Source: Sphingopyxis sp. PET50
Lineage (GTDB): Bacteria; Pseudomonadota; Alphaproteobacteria; Sphingomonadales; Sphingomonadaceae
NCBI RefSeq assembly: GCF_025244705.1
Contig: NZ_CP104207.1
Location: 1,488,001 to 1,552,000, forward strand
Reading direction: 5' to 3'
DNA: 64,000 nucleotides
This document shows, in pieces, positions 1 through 10,133 of the stretch. Numbering within the stretch: the first letter of the stretch is position 1; each line of letters opens with the position of its first letter. Under the pieces are notes generated by a model. That model was given only the letters and a program-made list of their open reading frames with translations, was not told the origin of the DNA and did not search any database. A program made the translations under genes and the position numbers.

Positions 1-1321
1 GTCATCGACCTTGCCGAATCGGGTGAAGCCGAAGCCGCGCGCGAACGCGTCGGGCGCCTCCACCCCGCCGACATCGCCGACCTGTTCGAACTCGCCCGCG
101 CCGACGAACGCCCGATGCTCGCCGCCGTGCTCGGCGACCTTCTGTCGGCCGATGTGCTGGCGGAGATGAACGATTATGTGCGCGAGGAGCTGATCGACCT
201 GCTCGCGCCCGAACAGGTCGCCGAACTCGCGTCGGAGATGGATACCGACGACGCGGTCGCGATCATCGAGGACATGGAGGAGGACGAGCAGCAGGCCGTC
301 CTCGAGGCGATGGAGCCCGAAGATCGCGCCGCGATCGAGGACGCCCTCTCCTTTCCCGAGGAAACCGCCGACCGCCTGATGCAGCGCGAGTTCGTTGCGG
401 TGCCGGAGCATGTCACGGTCGGCGACGTCATCGACCGGCTGCGCGAAGATGTCCAGCTGACCAGCGATTTCTGGGAAATCTTCGTCGTCGATCCGATGCA
501 CAAGCCGGTCGGCACCTGCCAGCTGAGCTGGGTGCTGCGCACGCCGCGCGATATCGCGATCAGCGACGTGATGAAGCGCGAACAGACCTTGATCCCAATC
601 GACATGGATCAGGAAGAGGTCGCGCTGCGCTTCCAGAAATATGCGCTGATCTCCGCCGCCGTCGTCGACAAGGCGGGCCAGCTTCGTCGGCATGATCACC
701 GTCGACGATGTCGTCCACGTCATCCAGGAAGAGGCGGGCGAGGATATCCTGCGCCTGTCGGGCGCCGGCGACGGCGACATCAACGAACCGATCCGCGAAA
801 CCTATGTCGCGCGCGTCCGCTGGCTGATCGCCAATCTGGCCACCGCGCTTGTCGCATCGACCGTCATTGCGCTGTTCGGTGGCGCCATCGAACAGATGAT
901 CGCACTTGCCGTGCTGATGCCGATCGTCGCGGCGGTCGGCGGCAATGCGGCGATGCAGACACTGGCGGTGACGGTCCGCGCGCTGGCGATGAACCAGCTC
1001 ACCGATTCGAACAGTTGGCGCGCGATATTGCGCGAGATGAAGATCGCGCTGCTGAACGGCGGGACGATCGCGATCATCGCCGGGCTCGTCGCCGGCCTCT
1101 GGTTCGCCAATCCCGCGCTGGGGGGAGTGATCGCCGCGGCCATGATCGTCAACATCTTCGTCGCAGGGGTGACCGGGGTTGTGGTGCCGCTCCTGCTCGA
1201 CCGGCTCGATCAGGACCCGGCGGTTTCCAGCTCCATCTTCGTGTCGATGGTAACCGATTCCATGGGCTTCCTGGCCTTCCTCGGTCTCGCGGTGGCCAGC
1301 GGTCTGGTTACGATGGGCTGA
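1..1321 (+). CDS. mgtE: Magnesium transporter MgtE, 5'-truncated by window edge, one frameshift
   Basis: This is an inner-membrane Mg2+ channel/transporter of the MgtE family. The gene enters the window already in frame at base 1, so its start lies outside. The first half carries the acidic superhelical MgtE N domain and a CBS pair ending near the motif MITVDDVV. The last ~200 codons (from about 820) hold the hydrophobic MgtE transmembrane domain, with segments such as LAVLMPIVAAVGGNAAMQTL, and end VTMG. An extra T at about 683-684 shifts the frame between the CBS and membrane parts. Removing it restores one continuous protein, so I read this as one gene rather than two. Nothing else in the gene looks degraded. 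Confidence 0.9.
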
Positions 1322-1341
1322 CAAGGCCCTGAATTCGCAAG

Positions 1342-1357
1342 CGATTCAAAAGAATCG
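1342..1357 (+). terminator. Short stem-loop after mgtE
   Basis: A perfect 6-bp stem CGATTC / GAATCG encloses an AAAA loop 20 bases after the mgtE stop. It is followed by an A-rich rather than T-rich run, so it is a weak candidate for an intrinsic terminator on this strand. Confidence 0.3.
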
Positions 1358-1544
1358 GAAAAAATTTCGTCGCCCGCATCTTTTTCGGGAACTTATCCAC
1401 CGCCTGGACCGTTTCCCCTTCGAGCAGCGGTCATCGCCCCCCCGCAGCGCTGCTCAGCAACATTGGCCCGGTGCGTATTCCCTCCCCCCCCCTCGAAGCG
1501 CGCCGGGCCATTTTGCAGCCAAGCCCCTGAGTGAGGTCGATATA

Positions 1545-1673
1545 ATGACGAGTTTTCGCGCAATCCTTCTGTCCCTGCTTGCCGCCGTTCTGGTCACGGG
1601 CTGCAATACGGTGAAGGGTGTCGGCCGCGATATCGAGTCGGTCGGCCAGGCCGGGAGCGACGCGATCCACTGA
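1545..1673 (+). CDS. Entericidin-like small lipoprotein
   Basis: This is a 42-residue lipoprotein. It starts MTSFRAILLSLLAAVLVTGC, with a lipobox VTGC whose Cys20 would be acylated. A short mature part NTVKGVGRDIESVGQAGSDA follows, which is the typical tail of the entericidin EcnA/EcnB family (cell-envelope lipoproteins). The ATG is preceded by a purine-rich GAGTGAGG about 8 bases upstream. It stands alone between mgtE and the convergent tat genes, about 220 bases after mgtE. The family is recognised from the lipobox and the GKDIExxGxA pattern. The exact role here is unknown. Confidence 0.85.
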   Translation: MTSFRAILLSLLAAVLVTGCNTVKGVGRDIESVGQAGSDAIH

Positions 1674-1697
1674 TCGCGGCAAGTCACTTACCCCCGA

Positions 1698-2504
1698 TCA
1701 AACCTCTTCGAGAGGTTCGACAGGCGCCGTTTCGGCGCCTGTCTTGCGTCGGCGCTGGGTGAACCAGATCGCGAAGATCGAAATCTCGTAAAGCAGGATC
1801 AGCGGCACCGCGAGGAGGAACTGGCTGAGTACGTCGGGCGGCGTGGCAACGGCCGCGATCGCGAAGGCGGCGACGATCATGTAGCGCCGCGCCGACACCA
1901 GTTGCTGGCGCGTCACGATGCCCGACCGTTCGAGCAGCATCAGCAGGATCGGCAGCAGGAAGGCGATCCCGAACGCCATCACGAACTGCATGATGAAGCT
2001 GAGATAATTGCCGACCGAAGGCAGCGCTTCCTGCGTCACCCCGCCGACATTGCCCTGAAAACCGAGCAGGAATTTCAGGGCGAGCGGAATGGTGATGAAA
2101 TAGGCGAAGCAGGCGCCGAGCGTGAACAGCACCGGTGTCGCGAAGAGAAAGGGCAGCAGCGCGCGCTTCTCCTGCCGATAGAGACCCGGCGCGACGAATT
2201 TCCAGAGCTGGTTGGCGATCACCGGAAAGGCGATCATCATCGCCGCGAACAGCGCGACCTTCACCTCGACGAAAAACGCCTCGAAAAGCTGGGTATAGAC
2301 GAGCTTGCCCTGCCCCGCCTTGACCAGCGGCTGGACGAGGACAGAGAAGATCGGTCGCGCGAAATAGAGGCAGACCCCGAAAGCGACCGCGATCGCAACG
2401 AGCGATTTCAGCAGCCGCGAGCGCAGTTCGACGAGATGGTCGAGCAGCGGCATTTTGCCGCCCGCACCATCCTCTTCCGCCGTGACGGGTCCTTCGACGC
2501 TCAT
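1698..2504 (-). CDS. tatC: Sec-independent translocase subunit TatC
   Basis: TatC is the polytopic receptor of the twin-arginine translocon, which binds RR signal peptides and exports folded proteins. The 268-residue protein begins with a short acidic leader and then MPLLDHLVELRSRLLKSL, the conserved TatC N-terminal signature. Six hydrophobic segments follow, with FITIPLALKFLLGF and TPPDVLSQFLLAVPLILLYE matching conserved TatC loops. Its ATG overlaps the tatB stop by 4 bases (ATGA), so translation is probably coupled. The 3' end holds two strong inverted repeats (1704-1716 CCTCTTCGAGAGG, and GACAGGCGCC/GGCGCCTGTC at about 1718-1742) inside the last codons, which may form a mRNA 3' hairpin. 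Length is normal for the family. Confidence 0.97.
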   Translation of the reverse strand: MSVEGPVTAEEDGAGGKMPLLDHLVELRSRLLKSLVAIAVAFGVCLYFARPIFSVLVQPLVKAGQGKLVYTQLFEAFFVEVKVALFAAMMIAFPVIANQLWKFVAPGLYRQEKRALLPFLFATPVLFTLGACFAYFITIPLALKFLLGFQGNVGGVTQEALPSVGNYLSFIMQFVMAFGIAFLLPILLMLLERSGIVTRQQLVSARRYMIVAAFAIAAVATPPDVLSQFLLAVPLILLYEISIFAIWFTQRRRKTGAETAPVEPLEEV

Positions 2505-2887
2505 GGCAGCGGACCGTCTTTGGGCGGCACGGTGTGGGTTTCAGGCGTCGCCGGGGCCGTCGGGGCGGCCTGCCGGTCGGCCTCGTCGGCCGATTGTTCG
2601 GGCGGGACGCTGGTCGCCGGGATCATCGCCGGCGCCGGATCGCCGTCGGTGCGCGGAAATTCGCGCATGATCGCCTCATTCTGCTCGCGCCATTTCTTCT
2701 CGAGCTCCTCGAGTTCCGCCTCGCGCATCATCGTGTCGAGCCCCGAGCGGAAGTGACGCGCCATGCCGCGCGCCTTGCCAACCCATTTGCCGACGAACCG
2801 CATGGCTTTGGGCAAATCCTTGGGGCCGATGACCACGAGAGCCACCACCACGACGAGCAGCAACTCGGTGGGCGCGATATCGAACAT
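2501..2887 (-). CDS. tatB: Sec-independent translocase subunit TatB
   Basis: TatB works with TatC in binding twin-arginine substrates. The 128-residue protein starts MFDIAPTELLLVVVVALVVI and continues GPKDLP, the classic TatB start: one membrane helix, the Gly-Pro hinge, then an amphipathic helix (KAMRFVGKWVGKARGMARHF). The charged helical and proline-rich tail is typical of alphaproteobacterial TatB. It sits 33 bases downstream of tatA and overlaps tatC by 4 bases, giving the usual tatABC operon order. Confidence 0.95.
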   Translation of the reverse strand: MFDIAPTELLLVVVVALVVIGPKDLPKAMRFVGKWVGKARGMARHFRSGLDTMMREAELEELEKKWREQNEAIMREFPRTDGDPAPAMIPATSVPPEQSADEADRQAAPTAPATPETHTVPPKDGPLP

Positions 2888-2920
2888 GGATTGTCAGTCC
2901 CCCGGCTAGGCAGTCGGCGA

Positions 2921-3151
2921 TCAGAGCTTGTCCTGCTCGCTGGTCGGGGTCGAAATCGGTGCGGGGTCGGGTGTCCGCTGGCCTTCGAGATGCTTCACCG
3001 GCGGCAGCGCGTCGTCGTCGGCCATGCCCTTCTTGAAGCTTTTCAGTCCCTTGGCGACATCGCCCATCATGTCGGAAAAGCGACCCTTGCCGAACAGCAG
3101 GAGGACGACGAGGCCCAGAATGAGCCAGTGAACCAGGCTGAAACCGCCCAT
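2921..3151 (-). CDS. tatA: Sec-independent translocase subunit TatA
   Basis: TatA is the small pore-forming or membrane-thinning subunit of the Tat translocon. The 76-residue protein starts [20 protein letters not shown], then has [20 protein letters not shown] with the FGxGR hinge and amphipathic helix that define TatA. The tail is hydrophilic and variable. It lies 44 bases downstream of scpB on the same strand, so the tat genes probably belong to the longer argS-scpAB-tat transcription unit. Confidence 0.95.
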   Translation of the reverse strand: MGGFSLVHWLILGLVVLLLFGKGRFSDMMGDVAKGLKSFKKGMADDDALPPVKHLEGQRTPDPAPISTPTSEQDKL

Positions 3152-3195
3152 GAGAATTCTCCTTTGCGCCCCAACGGGCGTTTGTCCTGTCTTAA

Positions 3196-3789
3196 TTAGG
3201 CGTCTTCGCCGTCTTTTACTAGGTCCAGCTCGCCCATGGCCTCTTCGAAGGCGAGATCGACCGGATCGAGCAGACCTGCGGCGCGCAGATCCTCGATACC
3301 CGGCAAATCCTTGCGGCTGCTAAGTCCGAAATGCTGCAAAAATGCGTCGGTCGTCTTGTAGATCAGCGGCCGCCCCGGAACCTCACGGCGCCCCGCGGGC
3401 GCGATCCATTCGGCCTCCATCAGCACGTCGAGCGTGCCCTTCGAGGTCTGGACGCCGCGGATCGCCTCGATCTCGGCGCGGCTGACAGGTTCGTGATAGG
3501 CAACGATGGCGAGTACCTCGGACGCGGCGCGCGACAGCTTGCGTGGATCGTCGCGTTCGCGCCGAAGCAGGTGCGCCAGGTCGGCCGGGGTCTGGAAATG
3601 CCAGTGACCGCCGCGTTCGACCAGTTCGATGCCGCTGCCCGCATGGCGCGCCGCGATCGCGTGAATGATCGCCCTGACCTCGGCAACCGGGATTTCCTCG
3701 GCAAAGCGCGCCGCGACCTGCCGTGCGTCGAGCGGCTCGTCGCTGGCGAACAGCATCGCTTCTATCGCGCGTTCGCGGTCGTCGATCAT
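3196..3789 (-). CDS. scpB: Segregation and condensation protein ScpB
   Basis: ScpB is the kite/winged-helix subunit that joins ScpA in the SMC-ScpAB condensin complex for chromosome compaction and segregation. The 197-residue protein shows two winged-helix units. The second contains the conserved stretch [20 protein letters not shown] followed by [18 protein letters not shown] and [18 protein letters not shown]. The start ATG overlaps the scpA stop by 4 bases, the standard coupled order scpA-scpB. The C-terminus is short and acidic. Confidence 0.95.
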   Translation of the reverse strand: MIDDRERAIEAMLFASDEPLDARQVAARFAEEIPVAEVRAIIHAIAARHAGSGIELVERGGHWHFQTPADLAHLLRRERDDPRKLSRAASEVLAIVAYHEPVSRAEIEAIRGVQTSKGTLDVLMEAEWIAPAGRREVPGRPLIYKTTDAFLQHFGLSSRKDLPGIEDLRAAGLLDPVDLAFEEAMGELDLVKDGEDA

Positions 3790-4556
3790 TGCTGCGCAGC
3801 CCTCAGATACAGCGGTTCGAACGCGCCCTCCTGCTTCAGGTCGACGCGGCCCTGCCGCGCCAGTTCGAGCGCGGCGACGAAACTGGACGCGATCGCCGAG
3901 CGGCGCAAGGGGCCGTCATAATCGGAAGGCAGGAAATCGGCGAGTTCGGCCCAGTCGAGCCTGACCCCGATCAGCCGTTCGAGATGGTGAAGCGCCGCGT
4001 CGAGCGTGATCACCGGCCGCCGCGCCACCATGTGAACGACGGGTTCGGTGCGCAGCTTCACCTGTCCGTAGGCCGCGAGCAGGTCGTAAAGGCTGGCATC
4101 CCAGCGCCGCAGCCGCACCTCGTGCAATCCCTCGGGCCTGGGACGCAGGAACACATCGCGGCCGATGCGGTCGCGCGCGAGCAATCGCGCCGCCGCCTCG
4201 CGCATCGCGGCGAGCCGCTGGAGCCGCAACTGCAGCCGTAGCGCCAGCTCGTCGGGCGACGGGTCCTCGAGCGGATCCTTCGGCAGCAGCAGCGCCGATT
4301 TGAGATAGGCCAGCCATGCGGCCATCACCAGATAGTCGGCGGCGACCTCCAGCTTGGCGCGCATTTCGGCGATGAAAGCCAGATATTGCTCGACGAGTTG
4401 GAGGATCGAAATCTGCCGCAAATCGACCTTCTGGCCACGCGCCAGCGTCAGCAGCAGGTCCAGCGGCCCTTCCCAGCTGTCGAGCGACAGTTGCAGCGCA
4501 TCCTCGCGCTCCGCCGCCGCAGGCGCCACGTCAAAGTCGAGCGGCAATTCCTCCAT
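3786..4556 (-). CDS. scpA: Segregation and condensation protein ScpA
   Basis: ScpA is the kleisin subunit bridging SMC heads in the bacterial condensin. The 256-residue protein has the diagnostic N-terminal motif WEGPLDLLLTLARGQKVDL. It continues with ISILQLVEQYLAFIAEMRAK and YLVMAAWLAYLKSALLLPKD, the ScpA helical bundle that contacts the SMC neck and ScpB. It lies 18 bases after nagZ and overlaps scpB. The C-terminal winged helix is present (SAIASSFVAALELARQGRVD). Confidence 0.95.
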   Translation of the reverse strand: MEELPLDFDVAPAAAEREDALQLSLDSWEGPLDLLLTLARGQKVDLRQISILQLVEQYLAFIAEMRAKLEVAADYLVMAAWLAYLKSALLLPKDPLEDPSPDELALRLQLRLQRLAAMREAAARLLARDRIGRDVFLRPRPEGLHEVRLRRWDASLYDLLAAYGQVKLRTEPVVHMVARRPVITLDAALHHLERLIGVRLDWAELADFLPSDYDGPLRRSAIASSFVAALELARQGRVDLKQEGAFEPLYLRAAQQ

Positions 4557-4574
4557 CGGCGGATCAGGCCCCCG

Positions 4575-5583
4575 TCACGCCAGCGCCAGCAGCGCGTCGC
4601 GCTGGTCGACGAGCATCGCGAACTTCCGGTCGTCGTGCGTCCCGGCGATCCGGTCCATCGCGCCTTCGAGGCGGGCGCGGGAAACGGTGCTGATCGGGTC
4701 GAGCGCCTTGGCGATGCCGACCATATCGTCCATCCTGGCCCAGCAATTGAGCGCGATGTCGCAGCCCGCGGCGATGGCGGCGGCGGCCCGCGACGGGACG
4801 TCGCCCGACAGCGCCTCCATGTCCAGATCGTCGGTCATCAGCAGGCCGTGAAAGCCGATACGCTGGCGGATCACGCTGTCGATCACGACCGGCGACAGGG
4901 TCGCGGGACGGTCGGGGTCCCAGGCGGTGAAGACGACGTGACAGGTCATCGCCATCGCCGCGTCGCGCAGCGCCGCAAAGGGCGCCAGATCGGTCTGGAG
5001 GTCGCGGTCGAGTGCGGTGACGACGGGCAATGCCTTGTGCAGAATCGAGCAGGGCGCGGCCATGGCCCGGGATATGCTTGACGATCCCGACCACACCGCC
5101 GTCCTGCAGCCCGCTCAGGATCGCGCGGCCGAGCGCGGCGACGCGCATCGGCTCGCTGCCCAGGGCTCGGTCGCCGATCACGTCGCTCGCACCGGGCTGG
5201 CGCACATCGAGCAGCGGCAGGCAATCGACGCTGATGCCGACTTCGGACAGCATCGACGCGAGCGCCATCGCATTGAGCCGCGCCGCCTCGATCGCGCTGG
5301 CGGGCGCGCGTTCATAGAGCGCATCGAACGCCGCGCCGCTCGGGAAATCGGGCCATTCGGGCGCTTTCATCCGCGCGACGCGCCCGCCCTCCTGGTCGAT
5401 CAGGATCGGCAGATCGTCGCGCCCGTCGAGATTGCGCAGTTCGTCGGTGAGCTGGCGCAACTGTTCGCGATTTTCGATGTTGCGGCCGAACAGGATATAT
5501 CCCGCCGGGTCGCTGTCGCGAAAGAAAGCGCGTTCATCACCGGTCAGGGTCAGACCCGAAAGGCCGAAAATGGCAGGGATCAT
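4575..5583 (-). CDS. nagZ: Beta-N-acetylhexosaminidase NagZ (one frameshift)
   Basis: NagZ is a family 3 glycoside hydrolase that removes N-acetylglucosamine from anhydromuropeptides in the cytosol during cell-wall recycling. The start MIPAIFGLSGLTLTGDE, the segment FPSGAAFD, and KHIPGHGRALLDS (the KHFPGHG substrate-binding motif) identify it. The nucleophile region MTDDLDMEALSG lies in the second half. An extra base at about 5041 shifts the frame immediately after the DS of the conserved DSH. Removing it gives a normal 335-residue protein ending LLALA. NagZ next to scpA is a usual neighbourhood in Alphaproteobacteria. Confidence 0.92.
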
Positions 5584-5688
5584 GCGTCAACCTCCACCGG
5601 CCAGCGCCCCCTCAAGCGGCGGCCAACAAGCCCATGATGCCATGGCAAGGCTGCCGAACCAATGACCGGTGCGGCAGGCCGGTCCAAA

Positions 5689-6464
5689 TCAGCGGACGAC
5701 GACGCAGTTTTCGCTGCGGCAACACGCAACTTCCCGCACAGGCTTTGCGCGTTCGCGGCGGTCCCCGCCGCCGCCCGCAGGCGATAGACCTTGCCGCTGT
5801 CGACCTCCGCAGGCGACACGCTGCGATTGAGATCGGCCAGATAGGCGAACCGCTTAGTCAGGTTGGTCCACGCCTTGGTCGCCGCCGCCTCGCTGCTGAA
5901 GGCGCCCAGCTGAATCATCGCCGACCCCGACGGCGCGGGAGCGGCCTTGGCGGGTTCCGCGGTCTTGACCGACGTTGCGACGGGCCTGGTCTTGTCCTTG
6001 TCGGCGGCAAGCTTCGCCGCCTTGGCAGCCGCGCCCTTGTCGGCTTCGGCCTTTTTCGCGGCCTTCGCCGCGGCTTCGCGTTCGGCGGGGGTCGCGGCGG
6101 GCTCCTCGGGCAAGCGCGAGGCGTCGACCTTGCCCGACGGTTCGGCGCCTTCGCTGGCGGCGAAGCTGGCGTCGCCCTCGCCGTCGAAGGACTTGGCGGC
6201 ATCATTCTTCGGCGCGACCTTGTAATCGCCCTTTTGCGCCACGATCAGTTCGCCCTGCCCGCGCGCGCCGCCATTCTGTATCCACCACAGGCCGCCCAGC
6301 ACCGCACCGATCAGCACCAGCCCGCCGAGCACCATGGCGAGCAGGCGGGTCGGCGATACCTCGCCATCGTCCTCATAATCGTCGGCGGCTTCGAGCCAGG
6401 GCAGCCGATCCTCATCGTCGAGCCCCAATCCGACGTCTTTCCCGGCGTCCTTGTCCTCGGCCAT
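5689..6464 (-). CDS. SPOR-domain cell-division/envelope protein (3' frameshift)
   Basis: This is a membrane-anchored SPOR protein, likely bound to denuded septal peptidoglycan. The N-terminus is cytosolic and acidic, then comes one transmembrane helix (LLAMVLGGLVLIGAVLGGLW, roughly residues 43-62). A long Ala/Lys-rich periplasmic linker follows, then a C-terminal SPOR domain starting IQLGAFSSEAAATKAW and ending VYRLRAAAGTAANAQSLCGK. The reading frame breaks near 5707 just after LRVA. In the other frame the sequence continues SENCVVVR and stops at 5689, which is how SPOR domains normally end. Two extra bases, or one missing base, explain this. The start ATG overlaps the argS stop (TGATG). Confidence 0.85.
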
Positions 6465-8191
6465 CAATGCATCTCCTCGAGCGCATCCACCCCCATCAAG
6501 TGGAGCCCGTTACGGACAACCTGCCCGATTCCGTCGGCCAAATAAAGGCGCGTCGCAGTGAGTTCGGGATCGTCGGCGATAATGACCCGCGCCTCGGGCC
6601 GGTCGTTGCCCATATTCCACCAGGCGTGGAACGCCGCGGCGACCTCGCCGAGATAGAAAGCGATGCGATGCGGCTCGCGCGCCGCCGCCGCCGATTCGAC
6701 GATCCGCGGGAATTGCGCGAGCAGTTTGACGAGCCCGAGTTCCTGTTCATCGAGTCGTGCGGGGTTCGGCTGCGCCGCCGCGATGCCGGCATCGGCAAGC
6801 TTGCGCTTGAGCGACGCGATCCGCGCATGCGCATATTGGACGTAGAAAACCGGATTGTCGCGCGACGCCTCGACCACCTTGGCGAAGTCGAAATCCATCT
6901 GCGCGTCGGCCTTGCGCGTCAGCATGGTGAAGCGCACCGCATCCTTGCCGACCTCGTCGACGATATCGGCCAGCGTGACGAAATTGCCGGCGCGCTTCGA
7001 CATCTTGAAAGGCTCGCCATTCTTGAGCAGGCGGACCATCTGGACAAGCTTGACGTCGAATTTCTTCCTGCCCTCGGTCATCGCGGCGACCGCGGCCTTG
7101 ATCCGCTTCACCGTCCCGGCATGATCGGCGCCCCAGATGTCGATCAGTTCGTCGGCACTCTCGGCCTTCTGGAAATGATAGGCGAGGTCAGCGCCGAAAT
7201 AGGTCCAGCTGCCGTCCGATTTCTTGATCGGGCGGTCCTGATCGTCGCCGAAGCGGGTTGAGCGGAACAAGGGAAGTTCGACCGGCTCCCAATCTTCGGG
7301 GGTCTCGCCCTTCGGCGCCTCGAGCACGCCGTCATAGACGAGATCGTGATCGCGCAGCCATTTTTCGGCGGCGGTCAGCTTGCCCGCGGCCTGCAATTCG
7401 GCCTCGGACGAGAAGAGATTGTGATGGATGCCGAGCTTTGCGAGGTCGGCGCGGATCATGTCCATCATCGCGCTGACCGCTTCGGCGCGGAACAGGCCGA
7501 GCCAGGCGCTCTCGGGCGCGCCGACGAAGCGGTCGCCATGTTCGGCCGCCAGCTTCTGCCCGACAGGGATCAGATAATCGCCGGGATAGAGCCCCTCCGG
7601 GATCGCCCCGACATCCTCGCCCAGCGCCTCGCGATAGCGCAGATGCACCGACCGCGCGAGCACGTCGACCTGCGCGCCCGCGTCATTGACATAATATTCG
7701 CGGATCACGTCATGGCCGACATATTCGAGCAGCGCGGCGAGCGCGTCACCGACGACGGCGCCGCGGCAATGGCCGACATGCATCGGGCCGGTGGGGTTGG
7801 CGGAGACATATTCGACGTTGACGGTGCGCCCCTGCCCGATCGCCGAACGGCCATAATCGTCCGCCTGTTCGTGAATCAGCGCGAGCTCGCCGCACCAGCT
7901 GTCGTCGGCGAGGCGCAGGTTGATGAAGCCGGGGCCCGCAACGCCGGCATCGGTCACCTCGTCCAGCTCGCCGAGTTCGGCGACGAGCAGGTCGGCAAGC
8001 GCGCGCGGGTTCATGTCGGCGGGCTTGGCGAGCACCATCGCGGCGTTGGTCGCGACGTCGCCGTGCGACGGGTCGCGCGGCGGTTCGACACTGATCGCGG
8101 ACCGGTCGAGACCGGCGGGAAGCGCGCCGCGCGCCGCCAGCGTGTCGAGCGCGGCACCGATATGGGCGGAAAAACGGCTGAACAGGGTCAC
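6464..8191 (-). CDS. argS: Arginyl-tRNA synthetase
   Basis: ArgRS is a class I aminoacyl-tRNA synthetase that charges tRNA-Arg. The 575-residue protein is intact. It has the N-terminal Add-1 domain, the HIGH-type motif in ANPTGPMHVGHCRGAVVGDA, the ISPxxxxx-like region YYVNDAGAQVD, the KMSK loop FKMSKRAGNFVTLADIVDEV, and the C-terminal DALR anticodon-binding domain ending ALEEMH. It heads the run argS, SPOR gene, nagZ, scpA, scpB, tatABC, all on the minus strand with overlaps or short gaps. Confidence 0.98.
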   Translation of the reverse strand: MTLFSRFSAHIGAALDTLAARGALPAGLDRSAISVEPPRDPSHGDVATNAAMVLAKPADMNPRALADLLVAELGELDEVTDAGVAGPGFINLRLADDSWCGELALIHEQADDYGRSAIGQGRTVNVEYVSANPTGPMHVGHCRGAVVGDALAALLEYVGHDVIREYYVNDAGAQVDVLARSVHLRYREALGEDVGAIPEGLYPGDYLIPVGQKLAAEHGDRFVGAPESAWLGLFRAEAVSAMMDMIRADLAKLGIHHNLFSSEAELQAAGKLTAAEKWLRDHDLVYDGVLEAPKGETPEDWEPVELPLFRSTRFGDDQDRPIKKSDGSWTYFGADLAYHFQKAESADELIDIWGADHAGTVKRIKAAVAAMTEGRKKFDVKLVQMVRLLKNGEPFKMSKRAGNFVTLADIVDEVGKDAVRFTMLTRKADAQMDFDFAKVVEASRDNPVFYVQYAHARIASLKRKLADAGIAAAQPNPARLDEQELGLVKLLAQFPRIVESAAAAREPHRIAFYLGEVAAAFHAWWNMGNDRPEARVIIADDPELTATRLYLADGIGQVVRNGLHLMGVDALEEMH

Positions 8192-8256
8192 GGGCTGGGC
8201 CTATCTTTGATCAAAATCCTGGCGCGCGCCCTATCGCAGCTTGGGCAACGCGAAAA

Positions 8257-8286
8257 GCCCTGCGTCACCCGGTGGCGCCGCAGGGC
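8257..8286 (-). terminator. GC-rich stem-loop downstream of the 8.3-9.0 kb lipoprotein gene
   Basis: An 8-bp perfect stem GCCCTGCG / CGCAGGGC with a 14-base loop lies between the lipoprotein gene stop (8326) and the argS start (8191). This fits termination of the upstream gene before argS. No long T-run is evident. Confidence 0.4.
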
Positions 8287-8325
8287 AAAGCGAAGCGAAC
8301 GGCGCAAGGGCGCCGCCGCCAAACC

Positions 8326-8997
8326 CTATCGTCGGACGTTATATTCGAGCTGTTCAGGGGTAAGCTGAAAGCCGACGAGCAGTTCGAAGCTGGCACGCTG
8401 AACCGCGGCGCGGACCTCGGGAACGCTCAGCGGATCGATCGCCGCGTCCTGATCGCCGGGTTTGCGCTTGCGGTTGATGCGTTCCATGATGTCGGGCGGA
8501 AGGGTCGCCGCGGCACGGTCGACATAGGCCGCCGCTTGGCCGCGCCCGGTGCCGCGCGTCTGGCCGTCGGCAAAGGTCACGGTGACGTTGCCGAGCCGCT
8601 TGGCGACCACCGCCGTCCCGCCCTGCACGACGGTCGAAAAATAAGGAATGCTGACCGAACGCGCCGGACCGGCGTCGCGGCGCGTCGCGACCACGTCGAA
8701 ATTGGCGAGCTGATAGACTTTTTCACCAGTGTCGTTGCACTGCGGCGTCAGGTTGGTGATCGCCGCCACCACGTCGATCGCGGCCGCGTCGCGGCTGGTC
8801 GCGGGGTCGAACAGGGTGATGTCGCCGGTATGGAGCGGCACCGCAACCGCCGGACAGGCGGTCCGCGTCGCGGTGATGCCGACGCCGCCCGACAGGTCGA
8901 TCTCGTTATCCTTCGCGCAGCCCGCCGCCGTCGCCATGGCCGCCGTGCCACACAGCACAGCCAGAAATCTACGCGACGGGGTTGAAATGGGCATCAT
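8326..8997 (-). CDS. Hypothetical lipoprotein
   Basis: A 223-residue predicted lipoprotein. The start MMPISTPSRRFLAVLCGTAA has positive charges, a hydrophobic core and a lipobox ATAAGC near residue 27. The mature part has no domain I can name. It has motifs such as VPLHTGDITLFDP, YFSTVVQGGTAVVAKRLGNV and FELLVGFQLTPEQLEYNVRR, and looks like a conserved sphingomonad envelope protein. It is divergent from ispH with about 150 bases between the starts. The next ATG (8994) is equally possible as start. Confidence 0.75.
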   Translation of the reverse strand: MMPISTPSRRFLAVLCGTAAMATAAGCAKDNEIDLSGGVGITATRTACPAVAVPLHTGDITLFDPATSRDAAAIDVVAAITNLTPQCNDTGEKVYQLANFDVVATRRDAGPARSVSIPYFSTVVQGGTAVVAKRLGNVTVTFADGQTRGTGRGQAAAYVDRAAATLPPDIMERINRKRKPGDQDAAIDPLSVPEVRAAVQRASFELLVGFQLTPEQLEYNVRR

Positions 8998-9146
8998 GAT
9001 GGTCAAGGCTTTCCAATACAGGCACAGGGGTACAGGACCGATATCCCGCTCCATGCGCGCCGCTTCTTATCGGGGGGGATGAACGGCGCGCAACACGGAC
9101 AAGCCGCTTTACCGATATGGCCGTGCTGCGCTAGAGCCGCCGCATC

Positions 9147-10133
9147 ATGACCGCGCCCCTCGATATCGTGCCGGACAGCAAGGCCGAAACCGCCAAACTT
9201 CAGGTTTTGATCGCGGCGCCGCGGGGCTTTTGCGTCGGCGTCGATCGCGCGATCCGCATCGTCGAGCTCGCGCTCGAACGCTATGGCGCGCCCGTCTATG
9301 TCCGGCACGAGATCGTCCATAACCGCTATGTCGTCGACACGCTGAAGGCGAAAGGCGCGATTTTCGTCGAATCGCTCGAACAGGTTCCCGACGGCGTGCC
9401 AGTCGTGTTCAGCGCCCATGGCGTGCCCAAGGCGGTGCCCGCCAAGGCCGAGGCGCGCGGGCTCGACTATATCGACGCGACCTGCCCCCTCGTATCGAAG
9501 GTCCACCGCCAGGCCGAACGCGCGCATGAGGGCGGGCGGCACATCGTCTTCGTCGGCCATGCCGACCACCCGGAGGTGATCGGAACGCTCGGCCAGCTTC
9601 CCGATGGCGCGATGACGCTGGTGGAATCGGTGGACGATGTCGCCGCACTCGCGCCGCCCGACCCCGATAAACTGTCCTTCCTGACGCAGACGACCCTGTC
9701 GGTCGACGACACGCGCGACATCATCGCCGCGCTTCAGCACCGTTTCCCCGCGATCAGCGGCCCGCGCGGCGAGGATATCTGCTATGCGACCTCGAACCGC
9801 CAGGAAGCGGTGAAGGCGATCGCCGGGCGCTGCGACCGGATGATCGTGATCGGAGCACCGAACAGCTCGAACAGCCTGCGGCTGGTCGAGGTCGCCGAAC
9901 GCATGGGCACGCCCGCGCATCTGGTCCAGCGCGGGGCCGACATCGATCCTGCCTGGCTGGCCGGCATCGAAACGCTCGGCATTACCGCCGGCGCCAGCGC
10001 GCCCGAGGAACTGGTGCGCGAGGTGATCGACGCCGTCGCCGCGCATCGGCCGATCGCCGAGGATGTCGTCGTCACCGCCGAGGAAAATATGGTCTTCAAG
10101 CTTCCGCGCGGGCTTGAACCGGCGGCGGCCTGA
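9147..10133 (+). CDS. ispH: 4-hydroxy-3-methylbut-2-enyl diphosphate reductase IspH
   Basis: IspH (LytB) is the [4Fe-4S] enzyme that makes IPP and DMAPP in the last step of the MEP isoprenoid pathway. The 328-residue protein is intact. It has the three cluster cysteines in [24 protein letters not shown] and [12 protein letters not shown], plus the conserved GHxxHPE motif as [11 protein letters not shown]. It forms an overlapping run with thrB (TGATG) and then rnhA, an order frequent in Sphingomonadales. Confidence 0.97.
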   Translation: MTAPLDIVPDSKAETAKLQVLIAAPRGFCVGVDRAIRIVELALERYGAPVYVRHEIVHNRYVVDTLKAKGAIFVESLEQVPDGVPVVFSAHGVPKAVPAKAEARGLDYIDATCPLVSKVHRQAERAHEGGRHIVFVGHADHPEVIGTLGQLPDGAMTLVESVDDVAALAPPDPDKLSFLTQTTLSVDDTRDIIAALQHRFPAISGPRGEDICYATSNRQEAVKAIAGRCDRMIVIGAPNSSNSLRLVEVAERMGTPAHLVQRGADIDPAWLAGIETLGITAGASAPEELVREVIDAVAAHRPIAEDVVVTAEENMVFKLPRGLEPAAA